Assembly: GCF_022376445.1 (NCBI RefSeq) | Contig: NW_025955016.1 | Location: 1-64,000 of the forward strand | Length of the DNA stretch: 64,000 bases | Direction of reading: 5' to 3' | Origin: Fomitopsis serialis | Lineage: Eukaryota; Basidiomycota; Agaricomycetes; Polyporales; Fomitopsidaceae | Part shown: piece by piece, positions 38,677-50,346 of the stretch | How positions within the stretch are numbered: position 1 is the first letter of the stretch | How the letters are laid out: each line of letters opens with the position of its first letter | Program-made: the position numbers and the translations under genes | Notes under the pieces: model-generated | The model's input: the letters and a program-made list of their open reading frames with translations, nothing else | The model's database searches: none | What the model was told of the DNA's origin: nothing

Positions 38677-40481
38677 ATGGTGCATCGGGCCCTTACCATT
38701 TCGGAGCTCATCCAGTTGATAGTCAGTGAAGTTCCAACGGACGACGGCGAGAGTTGGTCGAGGTCCGACTTCCCAACACTCGTTGCATTGGCGCTCACAT
38801 GCCGCGCTTTCCACGAACCCGCCCTGGACATGATATGGTCTCGTCAGGACGGCTTGGGCAATCTCGTCGAGTGTTTACCGGGAGACTTGTGGAAAATCTC
38901 AGATGATTCTGGCAAGACTCTGGTGAGCATACAGTCGTTCTGCATTGTGATCAAGGCTGGAACTCGTATTTGTGTCCAGACACTCAGGGAGCCTACAAGG
39001 TCCACCACACAACGCGACTGGGAACGCTTTGAGTTCTATGCTCGGCGTGTCCGAATATTACATTATGGCCCGAAGAGAATCCGAAGGAAGTCTCGCGTCC
39101 TCTCGGAGCAAATCTTTTGCTGGCTTTTCTCATCAAGACCATCCCATCATTTGTTTCCCAAGCTATCCTTCCTCGGGTGGTCGGAGAACATGCCGTTCGA
39201 GCATCACGAGTCTGTGCATATGTTATTTGGCCCGCAGCTCTCCACATTGCACATGGGTGTATGGTCGTCCGATTTCGCCGCATCACAGGCTGTTCCTCAA
39301 GTGCTGGTGCACCTTCCTTTTCGTTCGCCCGACATACATGAACTCACCATCCACATGTATGCCAACGGCGGCCCTGATGATCAACGTCTTCCGTCCAAAG
39401 TCTTCGCGTCGTTAATACGACTGAAGTCGCTCACATTGCTGTCGACCCTACCTCTGGAGCCTGACGTCTTCACCGCGTTATCAGCACTACCACATCTCAC
39501 GGAGGCGAAGATCACTATTCACTCTGGCGACGAAGACGCATGCGGTCTACTTGGAACAGACCATGCTGCTGCCCCGAGCTTTATCTTCCGTGCTCTAGAG
39601 AGTTTGACCCTGACGTTCTCATTGATGAGCGACATAAACACAATCTTGTCGGCCTGTAGCCTTCCCCAACTGCGGCGACTATCCCTGACGTCGCTCTATG
39701 GCTCCGACTCTAGTATGTTCGATCGCACGCTTCAACTGATCCGTGACCACTGCTCGCATGCTATGCTGGAGGTCATCGAGCTACGCACCACCATTGACCT
39801 ATTTCCGTCAATGGATTTCGAGGAGGTACCGGAACCTGACACCATCACCGCGGCGTCCTTAGGTCATCTCTTCGCCTTCCGCAGCATCCGCGAACTCGAG
39901 CTTCTCACTGAGATGTATATCGCCCTCGACGATGATGACCTAAAGGAGATGGCCATGTCGTGGCCCCGTCTGAAATCCCTGCAGCTGGAAAGCGTAGCCG
40001 AGGAAGAGCCCGGGATGTCTGTGACGCTGGAGGGCTTAGCGCATCTCGCTAGGTACTGCCCGGCGATGAACTGGCTCGCAATCGACGTGGACACCACTGG
40101 GACCTTTGTCTCACCTGACGCGAGGCCTGGTGGCAGTTACTGTAACCAAGTCCTCCAAGCCGTTGACTTCCAGCGGTCGCACGCGTCGGATTGCCCTGCA
40201 GAAATTGGGGCCTTCTTATACGCGATTTTCCCCAAACTCCAGTGGATCAACTCACACAGTGACGATACTCCGGGCGAAGATTCTTGGAAGCCAGTAGAGG
40301 ACATGCTTGATGCACTGCGGAAGATGTCTCAGTGGCCAAGGAACATCGGTGAGTCATTCCAACTTATAACGCAGTGCAGTACGAATCCAAGTCGCGGTTC
40401 TAGTGCTTACACCGTTGACAACTTGAGATTTCAGGCTCTGGCACAGTCCTGTGGAAGCCTGATACACACGTGGGATCTTGA
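38677..40481 (+). CDS. F-box-like protein, copy 3
   Basis: Exons 38677-38922, 38980-40348 and 40435-40481 encode about 553 aa. The N-terminus has the F-box-like pattern (HRALTISELIQLIV, LALTCRAFHEPALDMIW). The body has the family motifs RDWERFEFYARRV, LSSRPSHHL-type sequence, LDDDDLKEMAMSWPRL, LAHLARYCPAM and IFPKLQWIN. Intron 1 is 57 nt, a multiple of three, and has no stop, so a retained-intron protein with 19 extra residues is possible. The third exon is placed by a consensus acceptor and correct phase but has no similarity to the other copies, so its end is less sure. The start ATG has a Val inserted before the conserved HRAL. Confidence 0.82.
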
Positions 40482-40929
40482 AAGCACTTGGGTATTGGCC
40501 CGTGTAGTAATAACCTTTCCTTCACTACATAACGGTATTGAAACGTTAGAACGTCGAGCTCCTCCATCTTGTCCCTCAGTACCTTGTGTTGTCACGTGCA
40601 GAACTCCACTCACGGCAGTTTCCGCCCTCATCTGGCGGTTGAACAAGACACTTGAAATTTGGAAGCTCAACGAGTTCAGGCTCGCACAGAACAACGTTCT
40701 CTCCCTCCTAGTCCTACAAGGCTAGTGCTTTAGTCCGGCAAAGGTGATCGACCCATTAGGATCTGTAGTGTGCAGAGTGAGTTGGAAGGTCAGTCACTGC
40801 TAAGAGGCTAGTCTAGCCGATGTCGTTAATGTTGGATTCGTGCAGATTCGTGCGTACAGCCTCAGCCTGAGATACTCGTGGTATTCCACAACATACCTGG
40901 GTTGTGTTTCCACGAGAATCGTACAACTC
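40482..40929. other. Intergenic, copy 3 to copy 4
   Basis: About 450 bp between tandem F-box-like genes; it should hold the copy 3 terminator and copy 4 promoter. No element was recognised. Confidence 0.4.
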
Positions 40930-42699
40930 ATGGTGCACCAGGCCCTTACCACTCCAGAGCTCGTTCGCATGATAGTTGACGAAGCGGGGAGCGGTTGGCC
41001 CGGTTGGTCTCTCGACTTGCCGACACTCTTGTCCTTGGCGCTCGTATGCCGTGTCTTCCACGAACCCGCCTTGGACAATTTATGGTTTCATCAAAACGGT
41101 CTACACAATGTCGTGAATTGTCTACCGACAGAACTGTGGAAAATGACGAACGATGCTTCGGGCAGGTTGGTGAGTACTTATGCGGTTGTTCTGCTTTCGA
41201 AGGAAGTCAAATGCTTGCGCGGCAGGTTCAGACGCTTAGGGCACCTACACGGCCTACCACACAGCAGGATTGGGAGCGTTTTGACTTCTATGCTCGGCGG
41301 GTCGGAGTATTACAATTCAATTCAAACGGAGTCGTCGGTCGCCGAAGGAGACCCGTCCCGGGCCAACTTACGGAGAAGCTCTTTCGCTGGCTCTTCTCAT
41401 CCAGGCCTTCACATCAACTGCTCCCCAGTTTATCGTCACTCTACTGGACAGAGCTCATACCGCTCGAGTACAGCGACTCTGTGCACCTACTCATCGGTCG
41501 ACGGCTCTCTGAGCTGTACATCAGACCAGCATGGACAGCTGGGATCACTGCCTTCCATGCCATTCATACGACATTGCTTCACCTTCCACAATGCTCACCA
41601 GGCGTCCGGAAGCTAGAAGTCGACATGCCTCTAGACAGGGACCCTGTGCTTCACAGTATCCCTGGAAAAGCTCTAATGTCACTGAAGAGGTTGGAGATTC
41701 TTACATTGCGGTCGGCTTCGCCTGTAACGTTTGACATTCTCGCCGAGCTGTCAGCTTTGCCAGACCTCATGACACTAACTCTTTCGGAATTCAACTACAG
41801 ACAAGCCGTCGTCAACGATATGGGAGTAGGTCATGCTGCCTCGACCACTCTCTTTCGTGCTCTGAAGTCGCTCCGTTTGTCGGCTTCATCCATGACCGAC
41901 ATCGACACAGTCCTATCTGCTTGTCGCTTCGTCCAACTCCAGCAAATCTTCCTGACATCCAAGTACGCCTTCGACGAGTCAAAGACACTCGGTAGTGTGC
42001 TTCAGTCAGTACACGAATGCTGCTCGAATGCTACACTGGAAACCGTCGAGATTTTCGATGGCACAAGTGCAGATCCTGACGAGGACTCGGCGGATGTCAC
42101 ACAACCCATCACCGCCGCGTCTTTCAGACACCTTTACGACTTCCATCATCTCCGTAGCTTCATACTCAACACGGAGAACTGCATCGTCCTCGACGACGAC
42201 GCTGTGCATGAAATGGCCATGTCGTGGCCTCATCTCGAATGTTTGCAGCTGTTCAGCTCGCCCAAGTACCCCTGGAGGATTCCAACGGCGACAACATTAG
42301 AAGGCCTGGCTCATCTCGCCAGATATTGTCCTTTGCTATCGACACTCATATTCGACGTGGACACGTCCAATGCTGTTGTCTCCCCCGACGTGAAGCCCGG
42401 TGGTGGCTACTGCAATCGGGTCCTCCGGACCATCGGTTGCTTTCGATCACCCGTGTCGGGTGACCCCGCGCAGATAGGAGCATTCCTATACGCGATTTTC
42501 CCCAACCTCGAGGCAATCAACGAAGAGGAGGAGATCGAGATGGATGACTCCTGGGAGCCGGTGGTGGGAACGATCGAGGTTCTGCGGATCGCGTCTCAGT
42601 GGGAGAAGAAGTATGGCGGTGAGTTCTCATTCAAGTCGAATCATGGTGCCATTGTTGACAGGAAACACTCTACTCTGCGCAGCGCCTCCAACAGACTGA
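40930..42699 (+). CDS. F-box-like protein, copy 4
   Basis: Exons 40930-41169, 41232-42618 and 42683-42699 give about 547 aa. The start is the ATG aligned with copy 3 (MVHQALTTPELVRMIV, then LALVCRVFHEPALDNLW). The body carries QQDWERFDFYARRV, VLDDDAVHEMAMSWPHL, LAHLARYCPLL and IFPNLEAIN. Intron 1 ends at CAG before TLRAPTRP, the same place as in copy 3. The last exon encodes only six residues. Same orientation and close spacing to copy 3 suggest tandem duplication. Confidence 0.83.
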
Positions 42700-43025
42700 T
42701 GCACATAAGTACGTGGTAGCTCGCCCTTGTATCCATGTCACGGCCACGGTTACTTAGTATTTTAACGCGAATGCACATTTCGATGACGACAGGACGAGCA
42801 GCCCGAACGAACGAACACACGACAGCTAGCGACATGGTAAGCGTCGTTGGGATGAGCCCGCTCCGCGCAGTATCTCTACACCACAGAATGCATTTGCGGT
42901 ACAGTCGTCTTCGGGATCTCACGTTTAAGTCGACGACTGTACCCTCGTGAATCTAATTCTATACATGATCTCATAACAGATAGGAAGGATAGCAAATACG
43001 ACAATAGAGGATATTCCAGACGTCC
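42700..43025. other. Intergenic, convergent gene ends
   Basis: A 326-bp gap between the 3' ends of copy 4 and the hydrolase gene. It should contain both polyadenylation regions; no clear AATAAA pair or RNA gene was seen. Confidence 0.4.
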
Positions 43026-44806
43026 TCACAAACCAGGCAAAAGCCCCTCTTCTCCCTCGGTCCCACTAACGCGCCCGCCACCTTCAGCCTCCTTGCAGCC
43101 GACATCGTCTCGCCCCACCTCCATCAAGAATCCATCCACCTCTCTCAGCGGCTTACCCGGCCGCGCCCGCACGACCATGTCCCGCCCGACCGCCTCAAGC
43201 CACTCCAGCACAGGCCGGGTGAACCACCTCCTGATCGCCCCATCCGCACCGCTCTCGAACCACCCGAGGTGTCCGCCCCCCTTCGTCACCGCGAACGCGA
43301 CGTAACCGTTCCGGCCCGCGTGCACGGGGAGCACCTGCACGACCGGGTCGTCCTCCGCGCCGATGGCAAGGAACGGGACGCGCACGCGCGGGAGCGTCGT
43401 GTGCGACGAGGCCCAGGTGTAGTACGCGCGTGCGCTCGGGAAGGGGAAGGGCGGTGAAGACCCGCCGGCGATGCGGTTGAACGTCTCGTCGAACGTCTCG
43501 AGCGTGGGCGACTGCAGTGCGAGCGTCGGGGCGACCGCCTGGGCGACGGGGTGTGAGGGAGGCGTGCTCAGAGCAGCGGCGTGACGTTTGACGACGGCTT
43601 GTAGGTTTGAGCCGAGCGCTGTAGAGTACACCCGGCGGTGTAACCAGTTGCCTTCCAAACTGAGGAGCCAAGTGAGTTCACGTACTGCTCCGCCGGTGTG
43701 GTCACTCACGCTTCGCTGTTCGTTACCAAGTCCCATGGCTAGAGCATACTCTACATGAGTTGCGTGTCGAATTGACAGAAATTACGAGTAACGCACGCAA
43801 GCTATAACGCACGCAGCAGCAAGCCTGCAGCCGTCGCCTTCTTCCGCGACGTATCTAGTCAGCACGTTCGCTCCTAGCGAAAATCCTAGGCCAAGGAGAG
43901 GTGCCTTCGGATAGCGTCTTCGAATGTAGAACATCGCCGCACGGATGTCCTCTGTATGCCCCGCAGAATACAGTTGGGGGCTTGTTACCGGGACGCCCGC
44001 GCCTAACTTCGCGATAAGTATGACCGCCGGACGGTTTATTGAGGGACTCACATCCTCGGAAGTTCACCACGATCGCACGGTATCCCAGTCCTCCGTCATC
44101 TACAGGCCTGCATGCAGGAGATACGACCGCGCGCACATAGGCTTCATGAGACCCTGAACAGGACGGGTCTCTTTATTCAGGATTAAGCAACGATACACGA
44201 GGTATTCACTCACCACCGGTCAGGCCGTGAAGCACAACGATGATGGGTGCATCTTCTGGGAGCTTCCGTGTGCTCTCAGGCGGTGTAAAGTCTAGACCGC
44301 TTCTCTCTCGTAGGTTACCTGCGTAGCAATGCTAGTGCGCACGTACAGAGTTCCGCCGTCCCGAGTGCGTAGAAGAGTCCTATTGGCCTCGTCAATTCAG
44401 AAATCCGACCTCAAACTGTATGTTACTCACCTGTCGTACTCAACCTCATCTATCTTCGAAAAATCCCCAACCACGGAGTATGCGGTCTGTAGATGGCCGC
44501 TACCAGCATCGTTTCAGCACTGTCGGGGTGCGAGTATCATGGCCACTGCCAGTGGGATTCGCACCTGAAGAGCCACCACACCGGCCTGAAGTCTCTGAGG
44601 AGACTCGGACATCTTTGTTCTATTAAATCGCGTAACGTCTCCTGTCTCGTCTTGGTCCTTCCGCCCGCGTCCTTCACTTCTATGACCGCTCCCTTGTCTG
44701 CGATGTACAACGCCGGGCGGTAATAGGTCGTATGGTGCCGGTGGTTTACCGCGACCCATGCCCCGAATCCCAGGACGGTCAAACCGAAGAGAATGGTTGA
44801 AAGCAT
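43026..44806 (-). CDS. EMB8/YheT-type alpha/beta hydrolase
   Basis: Eight exons (44565-44806, 44431-44499, 44347-44379, 44214-44299, 44052-44153, 43797-44002, 43710-43738, 43026-43659) join in phase to about 466 aa. A membrane anchor is likely at 1-20. Then come WWLFSGHLQTAYSV, the oxyanion region VVLHGLTGG, VVNFRGCAGVPVTSPQLYSA, nucleophile elbow GFSLGAN (Ser near 219), Asp in IGAEDDPVV (about 359) and His in GGGHLGWFE (about 386). This order and the NFRGC motif are characteristic of the AB-hydrolase/EMB8 family, which includes yeast Eht1, Eeb1 and YMR210W, acting on medium-chain acyl esters. The substrate here is unknown. No breaks; it is an ordinary single-copy gene inside the duplicated cluster. 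Confidence 0.88.
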
Positions 44807-45299
44807 ACGTTTGGAGCGTGAAGATTATATCATGACTGCGAGGTGCGTGGACGTCGGGGTGAGGGTGCAAACAGACAGTACATAACGGTGATAGATCACT
44901 GTTTGCCGTCAAGCCCGGCCATAGCCAGACGCTCACCTATTTTACGGACGCTCACCTACGCTCACACTCGCATCTCTGTTCCTTCGACGACCTTGACTCT
45001 ACAATTCACGTTCAACCCGCGAGTTCACCTGCCGTCGTTAGCCTGCTACCGAATGGGAACATGAAGTCCTCAATCGTTGCGGACGTACTAGACTGTCTTG
45101 ACCAATTGTGGACACAGTTCGAGGGCCAACCGGGACATATACATCTACTAGCTTCCTGACGACCTGGACTCTACTTTGAACCTCACGCTAGGATTTCCAC
45201 ACTTGCTGGAATTATCAGACATCTTAGCAGGACGCGATCTGCCAGGCTACTCGGACTGCTGGACCGCTTCCGTCCACATACAGGCGACCCAAATCAATA
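44807..45299. other. Intergenic, hydrolase start to GNAT fossil
   Basis: About 490 bp; upstream side of the hydrolase. No gene or recognised promoter motif. Confidence 0.4.
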
Positions 45300-45890
45300 C
45301 ATGAGCGTACTCCTGCGCCGAACCGATGATCCACTCTCTTACCCTGGCGGCTGCGTGGACCGTGCCCGATCTGCACGAACATCTGCACAAAGCGTCCACG
45401 AATGGGCTATGCTTGCCTGAGGACTCGGAGGACGCGGTCGGACCGTTTTACTCATACGCCTTTGCGGCGGACGTGCTGGTTGCTGTGGTGGATCACTTGG
45501 GGAGTTGGTAAATGGATGGGAAGTGACGAATGGAGCATGGAAGTACGGATTGTAGGATGCTACTACACGTGAGTACTCCAAGTTCATTCATGATGTCGCT
45601 TTGCCGTGACTCTGGTATCCCGCCCCTTTGTGCTTGCCTCGCGCGCTGACTCGATCGATGTATCACCAGAGAGAACACGTATCCGGGCCGATGTTGCTGT
45701 ACGCATGTACGTCCTGTTTATGTGTTTATGTCTTGTATATCTTGTCTGACGATCATATGCGCTTAGATTTATGACGCGTTCTTGTCCCCCTTCAGGTTCT
45801 CGTGCTCTCCTGCTCCTATATGTACGATGTATCCAAATTTGACTACGAAGCAAGTTTCTTTCACGTCGCCCAGGTTAACAACACTACACA
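45300..45890 (+). pseudogene. Fossil GNAT acetyltransferase
   Basis: Three separated stretches match successive exons of the GNAT gene at 49044. At 45326-45508 the frame gives HSLTLAAAWTVPDLHEHLHK and FAADVLVAVV, matching exon 1. At 45537-45566, in another frame, VRIVGCYY precedes a GTGAGT donor as at the exon 1 end. Near 45670, NTYPGRC matches exon 2 (PNYPGRS). At 45796-45882, FDYEASFFHVAQVNN matches exon 3 (LGFEASVFNLVYKNN). The frame change, a premature stop, the missing start region and the lost acetyl-CoA motif show it is dead. It is far more diverged than the other two GNAT copies, so it is older. Confidence 0.72.
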
Positions 45891-46696
45891 TATCCGGCAA
45901 GATCCTACGCGTGTCTACAGTACGTGCTTGAAGATCACTCTATGTCAATATCACCCTACGCTTTGCGATCTCACACAAGTAGGATCCATTTGCCTAGATG
46001 GGTTAGACCACAAGGCAGAGGCAGACGAAGACACCGCCGACGCCCCGCTTTGCCAGCAGATGAAGAAGGACGAACGACTTACCGAGTAGCTCTCAAAGCA
46101 GCTCACGATTACACAAGGATGATAAGCATTGTACGACGTGATCCTCCATCCATCGTCAGCAAGCTGGGTAAACCGGCATTGGCAAGACATGTTGGCGCCG
46201 CGACGTACGACGACGTGCACAAGGATAGAAACCGACGGCATCCGTGAGCGTTATCAATCATCACGCTTTGTGTGAGGTATCCAGGGTCTATCCACTGTGC
46301 CAGTGCTAGGGGCATATGGCTTTGCCACCACGGTGCGTTCAAAGCAAAGTGTGCGCTTTGACCTGCGACCCGGGCGCTAGTAACGACCTTCGCATTTATA
46401 TCGACAGCACCGTTTTCCGCTCGTCCTTCAGCAACCGCCAAACGGCCACCACTCGAACCACAGCCATACGTTGGGCGTCGAGTCTCGGGTTCAAGCGGTT
46501 CAGATCTGAATAACGTCTGTGAAGCCGTGCAAGACTCGGAGGTGGCAAAGCTCGTACATTCAGTTTAAGGTCAGTAACTTTGGACACGGTTGACAAGTCT
46601 CGATGTTGAAGCTGACCGTCTCTCATGGTAGCAGGCGACGTCGCTCGGAGGTCACAACATACTTAGATTTCTTTCGCGGAACGTACATACCACAAG
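45891..46696. other. Intergenic, GNAT fossil to F-box copy 5
   Basis: About 800 bp. The distal part of the fossil (its exon 4) could not be found. No other gene, repeat or RNA seen. Confidence 0.4.
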
Positions 46697-48432
46697 ATGC
46701 ACCGGGCCTTGGCCATCACGGATATTTTGCATCAAATAGTGGACCAAGCTGGTCATAACATCCGGATGCTTCTGGCGTTAGCACTGGCATGCCGTGCGTT
46801 CAGCGAACCCGCCTTGGATACTCTATGGTCGACTCAGGTAGGCTTGGGCCATCTCGTCGAATGTTTGCCGTCAGATTTGTGGACCGTCTCGAAGGGTACT
46901 CAAGGGACATTGGTGAGCCATGCGTCCGTCCTGTAGAAATTGCTGTTCACCGACTGCTGTTCGATGTAGATGCTCAAGGAACCTATAAGGCCCCTCACGC
47001 CACAAGATTGGGAGCGCCTCGACTTTTACGCTCGACGGGTTCGACTGTTGTATACCGACACAATAGACTCTCGACCGCAGTCCCGCGGTATCTCGGTGGA
47101 CCTCTTTCAGTGGCTTTTCTCGTCGAGGCCCTCCCATCGGTTGCTCCCAAAGCTATCGTTACTCCATTGGACGAACAACATACCGCGCGATTATTTTGAA
47201 TCGGCATACCTGCTCTTTGGCCCCCGACTCTCCAGCTTGGAGATTGGAAAATGGCCATCGCAGTACGCTGTCGACCCCCCTGCTGTCACCCCGACACTAT
47301 CTCACCTTCTTCGACGTTCACCGGATGTTCAAAACCTGAGAGTCCACATGCCGTGGAAGCGCATGGAGTGGGATCGGGAAACCATCCCCGGCGACGTCCT
47401 CACGTCATTCAAGAAGCTGAGATCTTTCGAGATGTTTTCAGTCGTGCCCATGGTGTTTAACGTTTTCATGAGGTTGTCAGCCTTACCAGATCTCACGGAA
47501 CTGGATCTTCCAGTCAGCCGCCAATGGCAAGCCATACCTGGACAATCGGGGGACGGCCACACCACGAACGACCTCACCTTTCGCTCTCTGGGCAGACTGT
47601 CGATGTACGGGACATCCATGTATGACCTAGAAGCGGTCCTATCGACCTGTCGCTTTCCCCGGCTTGAGGAACTACTCTTGAAGTCGGGCAGCGGTCCCGG
47701 AGGAGTCACCCTCGGTATTCTCCTTCGATCTATCGATCGATTTTGCCCGCATGCCACGCTGAAGAAGCTCCGCATACTTTCTGGCCGTGGCCAGGATACT
47801 GTAGAACCAGGGATATCAACCGCCAATCCGGCGTGTCTGCGACAGCTATACGGCTTTCGCCACCTGCGCAGCGTCGAACTCGACATGCGCATGCGCATCG
47901 CGCTTGACGACGACGCGGTCAAGGAGATGGCGATGTCGTGGCCCTATCTGGAACGCCTGGAGCTGTCTAGCAACGACAAAAACCTCGCGGAGACTGCAGT
48001 AACGGTGCGAGGCCTCGCACATCTCGCTCGGTATTGCCCGTCTCTGGCCTCGCTTACGATCGACGTGAACACGACCCACTCCCCCATCTACACCCTCCCC
48101 TGCATGGACCTGCCCGCGAAGCCTGGTGACGGTCACTGCAACCGGGTCCTGAAGAGGATTTGCTTCCCCCGTTCGCCTGTGCATGCCGACACCGCGGAGA
48201 TCGGGGCTTTCTTATTCGTGATCTTCCCCAACTTGAAGCACATCAATAGGGGGGTCAGCTCCGAGATAGGCCAAGCTTGGCTGGCGGTGGAGAAAGTGCT
48301 GGACCTCTTGCGGATAGTATCTGAGTGGCAAAGACACGATGGTGAGTCCTGCCGTGTACCTTGATGTCGTCGGACAACTATTGACGAGGCCAACGCTCCG
48401 CTGCAACAGTACCGCAAGTAGCCCCAGTGTAG
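46697..48432 (+). CDS. F-box-like protein, copy 5
   Basis: Exons 46697-46912, 46970-48341 and 48410-48432 give about 536 aa. The F-box-like start is MHRALAITDILHQIV, then LALACRAFSEPALDTLW. The body has TPQDWERLDFYARRV, FSSRPSHRLLPKL, LDDDAVKEMAMSWPYL, LAHLARYCPSL and IFPNLKHIN. Intron 1 has an in-frame stop, so splicing is required. The donor of the last intron (GATG/GTGAGT) is in the family position; the last exon adds seven residues. It is the most diverged intact copy and sits apart from the tandem pair, next to the GNAT gene. Confidence 0.83.
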
Positions 48433-49043
48433 AGGTTCGAAATTCCTATGGAGCTCCGCTATGGATCAAACTGTGATGTATAGTATGTTAAGTATATAGC
48501 TCTTTCGCTGCGCATATTCGGCGACGCAGTGTATATCCGTATAGTAATGCGTAACACAACACGAGAAGGATTTCTCATGAGTAGATCTCGTCATATTCGA
48601 TATATGCTCTTTCGACAAGGTAACAGAACTAGCTGCGCCGGTCCACGAATTCGAAGACGCGTTCGTTCACTTATTGGCCAGGTGCGCGTGAGCATACGTC
48701 CTCCCCCACTCAAAGAGTTCTTCTTTAGGGTCTGCCTATTAGGGGAGACTAGCGTGAGCATGTGTGGCGCGTTAAGCTTCACGCCCTCATCCAACTCTCA
48801 CCGAGTCCGTCTCGCTTCTGCACTCGAGCGACAAGACTGGTGTGCTACGATTAGCATGAGACCTTGCAGGATCTATGGACAATACTTCCGCCACCGGCGC
48901 CGGACCGTCCCCGTCAACATGGATCGCCAATACAGTTTAAGGGCAACGGGCGAGACATGACTCGACCAACAGTCGACTCGACGGCTTGGACTTGTTGAAA
49001 ACCACAGATCGACGCATAATTCCTGGTCGAATACACTGGAGCC
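48433..49043. other. Intergenic, F-box copy 5 to GNAT gene
   Basis: The last 270 bases or so match, inverted, the region upstream of the partial GNAT gene at 1-294. At 48701-48752 a block of about 50 bp (CTCCCCCAC ... TCTTCTTTAGGGTCTGCCT ... GGGGAGACTAG) recurs inside the extra sequence of the left ATPase intron 1 (4346-4394). The GNAT promoter must lie here. Confidence 0.6.
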
Positions 49044-49998
49044 ATGTCGGCATACGGCGCGATCCTCACTCCCAACCGGACTGCAGGACCTCTTCCAACC
49101 ACGCGCTGGCGACTCCAGCCAACCTCCAAGTACACTCCTGCGCCGGATGCACACTTGACGATCCACCACCTCACCCTGGCGACTGCGCGGGCCGTGCCGG
49201 GTCTGGTTGAATACCTGCACAAGGTGTTCGCGGATGAGCTTGAGCGCGGATTGACCTATCCACAGGAAATCCGCGCAGGCGAGGAGTACGCGCTCGAGAC
49301 GTTTGAGGCCTACTACTTCGCGGCGGACGTGCTGGTGGCTGTGATAGGAGAGGGAGGCTCGGGTGAAGAGATAGTTGATGGCGGAGAGGTTGAGCTCGGT
49401 ATCGGAGACGCGGTCAAGGGACGCAGCATGGAGGAGTGTATTGCTGGATGTTACTACGTGAGTCTCTGTCTAGACTCCATAATTAAGCCCTTCGTACCCT
49501 ACCATCCGGGACGTCGGAAAGGCTTTACAGTATCCCGGTGACTGATCGACATCGTTTTGCAGGTGAAACCGAACTATCCTGGCCGGTCCTCTCATGTACG
49601 TCCCAGTATAACGGACATTCACTTTTCTGACGTCAATATGCATGTAGATCTGCAATGCTGGGTTCCTTGTCCCCCCCGCACAACGTGGGCGGGGCATAGG
49701 TGCCGTACTCGCGCGTTCCTATCTGCACTACGCACCAAGGCTTGGCTTTGAGGCGAGCGTGTTCAACCTCGTCTACAAAAACAACGCTGCGAGTGTCCGG
49801 TGAGCCCTTGCCATGCGTGATCTCTAGCAAGGGCATACTGACACCCGTCCGTGTAGGCTCTGGGAGGCCCTCGGCTTCACGAAGGCGGGGCTCATTCCGC
49901 GTGCGGGACGACTGAAGAAGGCAGACGGAAGCGAGGGTGAGGAGTTCGTTGATGCGTACGTCTTTTACCGTAAGTTCGACCAATGTCCGAGTCAGTGA
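49044..49998 (+). CDS. GNAT-family N-acetyltransferase
   Basis: Four exons (49044-49457, 49563-49595, 49648-49799, 49857-49998) give about 246 aa with all phases correct. The N-terminal half (about 1-138) has an unusual acidic stretch after YYFAADVLVAVI. The GNAT core follows: PNYPGRSSH, CNAGFLVPPAQRGRGIG (acetyl-CoA pyrophosphate-binding motif A, about 151-167), then SVFNLVYKNNAASVRLWEALGF, the standard motif B ending, and a terminal VDAYVFYRKF strand. The family moves acetyl groups from acetyl-CoA to amines or protein N-termini; the acceptor here is unknown. No signal peptide, so probably cytosolic or nuclear. It is the intact partner of the partial gene at 1-294. Confidence 0.88.
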
Positions 49999-50346
49999 GC
50001 ACAGCCTGCAGTGCAAGAAGGGCGAACTAGCGATTGCGGTTGTATGTACCATATCTCAAACAGCCTGAATCCCGATCGACTGTCACGTCATGCTAAGTAG
50101 CTGGCACAGTGTTTGCCGCACGTTTGCTACATCAGCGTTCCGAAACAGACAGCCCGGACATTGCAGCGTGGCGGAAGAAAGGAATTGGAGATTATTGTAA
50201 GTTGTTGTAACGCTAAATTGAAGGGCTGCGTAGATGCTCCATCGATATAATATTGACATGTCGATAGCAGACGTTACGTTGCGTCTGGTCCTGCAGAGGT
50301 GTATACATCAAAGTAGGTCAATGAGTCAAGGCATGTCGTTACTTAC
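49999..50346. other. Intergenic, GNAT end to decayed F-box gene
   Basis: About 350 bp between convergent ends. The last exon of the decayed F-box copy may lie here but was not found. Confidence 0.35.
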
